From assembly GCA_013397865.1 (NCBI GenBank), contig VZTI01003262.1:1109260-1173259 (forward strand): 64,000 bases of DNA, written 5' to 3'. The translations under genes and the position numbers were made by a program. A model generated the notes under the pieces. The model did no database searches, was not told the DNA's origin, and worked only from the letters and a program-made list of their open reading frames with translations. Source of the stretch: Struthidea cinerea. Lineage: Eukaryota > Chordata > Aves > Passeriformes > Corcoracidae. Below, piece by piece: positions 62,601 to 64,000 of the stretch (position 1 is the stretch's first letter; the number at the start of each line of letters is the position of its first letter).

Positions 62601-64000
62601 CAGGACCTGGAATCCCAAAAACTTAGAAATCAAAAGATGAAGTTCAAAATTATTTTTTGAAGCCAATCTCAAGATATTTTTGGTATTTGACTTGTGATCT
62701 TTCTGGACTGCTGGGAAACACTTTTAGAGTAGTTTAAATTTTATACTGCCTCCATTTTGGTGGCTTCTGTTATTGCATATTTTCTTTTAGTGAAAGAACA
62801 GTCAGAATTTGCATTTAAAATGTGGGTGTCAGAAAGTTAAATACCCACAGAAAAGCTCAGCAGGTATAAATGATCCTCCTGATTCTGTTGCATTTTTTGT
62901 ATTACGGTACAGAAATCAAGCAACCCACGCTGGAAAACCTTAAGTACACCCTAGTTAATAGGCCCACTGCTCCATTTGAGGCAGGAGCAATTGAACCCTT
63001 CAGTATACAAGATTTTATATTATCTGATACGGCAGTGCTAGCATAAAGTGCAGAAGGTTTATTGGGTGCAGTGGCATTGATTTCTGGTGGTGTTCGAAAT
63101 GAGCACTGGGAATATAGATTTAGAAGAAAGTTGCTCCTGCTATGCTGGGTTTTGTGTTCTGTTCCCTGCCATTGTGTGTGCTGGTAACTTCAAGCAGATG
63201 CAGAGCAGGCACCAGGCTCTGCCTCACTATTTGGGACTAAAGCCAGGACTAGGCGGTGGCTGCAGCGCCAGGAAGAGATCTGTAACAACTTTTGCACTAC
63301 TTCCCTAGCTGGGAGCTGAGAAAGAAGGTCGGTGTAGATGCAGCCTATCTAAGTACACACATTGCTCGATGACCTTTTCAACCTGGCAGGGTCAGACTGC
63401 AGAACTTTGTGCGATGGAGACTGAGATCGTGGTTAATCAGTACTGAGCTGGGTGTAGGTGGAATTGTCAAGTGCTGGTCCTGTAATTCTCTTGAAACAAT
63501 GATTTCTTCAGCTGCCAGGAGCTATTTGGCAGGTCCCCTCGTGTGGGCTCCCTCAGAAGAGGTGGCTGGAGAGTGACCCCTTGCATGGGAAGCATTTGAA
63601 GCTCAGCTTGCTAGAAGGCTGAAAGATTGCCATGTTTGCCCAGGCAGGCCAGGTGCCAAGAATTAATTAGTTTTGTCCTATGCTACACAGTAGAAACACA
63701 AGAAGTGGCTCTGATCTTGCAAATGACCGTGCAGGTAGAGTCTTGCACCACGGTGAGGTCTCCCATAACTAAAAAGCTGTAAATCAGAGGTCAGGACTCT
63801 CTTGTGCATAGAACTAAAACTGCCAGGTACGAGATCTCCCAAGCTTCTTTAGAAACAAGCAGTTTAAAATATTTAAAATAAAAGAAGACATCTGCTTTGT
63901 TGTTGAGACTTGCTGGATTTTTCCTTAAACTCGAAGCGAGGATTGTTTTGATTATTTTATTTTGCATTTGACAGTGCATGAGTGAAACCACACCTGATGC
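56670..64000 (+). other. WIPF3: WIPF3 intron 2, partial
   Basis: The sequence after the donor at 56670 is AT-leaning and non-coding. I searched the open frames for the WH2 motif and the downstream proline-rich blocks of WIPF3 and found none, so the next exon lies beyond the window. A possible hAT-like fragment is near 56810-56880. Otherwise no repeat or gene could be named. Confidence 0.65.

Noticed and set aside
56670..64000. WIPF3 WH2-motif exon
   Set aside because: I looked for an equivalent of the S-A-L-L-A-D-I motif with splice sites and found none before the window ends.
1..64000. CRISPR arrays, operons, prophage or other bacterial systems
   Set aside because: There are no regularly spaced repeats, dense genes or ribosome-binding sites. 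Spliced genes, CR1 and SINE elements show vertebrate nuclear DNA.

Overview
The window looks like about 64 kb of nuclear DNA from a songbird-type (passerine) bird. Three things point there. It is a low-density, AT-leaning vertebrate landscape with two short GC-rich CpG islands. Most recognisable repeats are CR1 LINE fragments of several ages, as is typical of birds. One element at 12.7 kb is a tRNA-Ile-derived SINE with a CR1-like tail, which matches the TguSINE1 type known from passerines. Both CpG islands contain runs of N (1452-1985 and 42520-42680), as expected when a short-read assembly fails in GC-rich promoters.

Only two protein-coding genes can be supported, both on the + strand. PRR15 (proline-rich protein 15) lies at the left. 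A TATA-box promoter near 1126 and a non-coding first exon ending at a donor at 1426 are inferred. The complete 120-codon reading frame is at 2143-2505 and a polyadenylation signal is at 2779. WIPF3 (WAS/WASL-interacting protein family member 3, CR16/corticosteroids and regional expression protein 16) lies at the right. Its first coding exon (56492-56669, start codon at 56547) encodes the polyproline N-terminus. Its probable promoter and non-coding exon 1 are the CpG island near 42.4-42.9 kb. The WH2 actin-binding exon and the rest of the gene lie beyond 64000. The order PRR15 then WIPF3, both on the same strand, agrees with human 7p14.3, which supports both calls.

Layout: 1-1125 is PRR15 upstream DNA; 1126-2800 is PRR15; 2.8-42.4 kb is intergenic DNA without supported genes but with CR1 fragments, one SINE, ancient SINE-like remnants, G/T-rich tracts, a CpG-rich patch at 33.5 kb and two CTCF-like motifs; 42.4-42.9 kb is the presumed WIPF3 promoter; 42.9-56.5 kb is presumed WIPF3 intron 1; 56.49-56.67 kb is the first coding exon; 56.67-64 kb is intron 2.

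No undescribed biological system is evident. The observations most worth a second look are a 39-bp in-frame duplication that lengthens the WIPF3 polyproline tract, a CR1 inserted into another CR1, GGGGCC hexanucleotide repeats beside the second assembly gap, and recurrent T/G-rich tracts. Repeat family and gene names were assigned from memory of family sequences, not from a database search.
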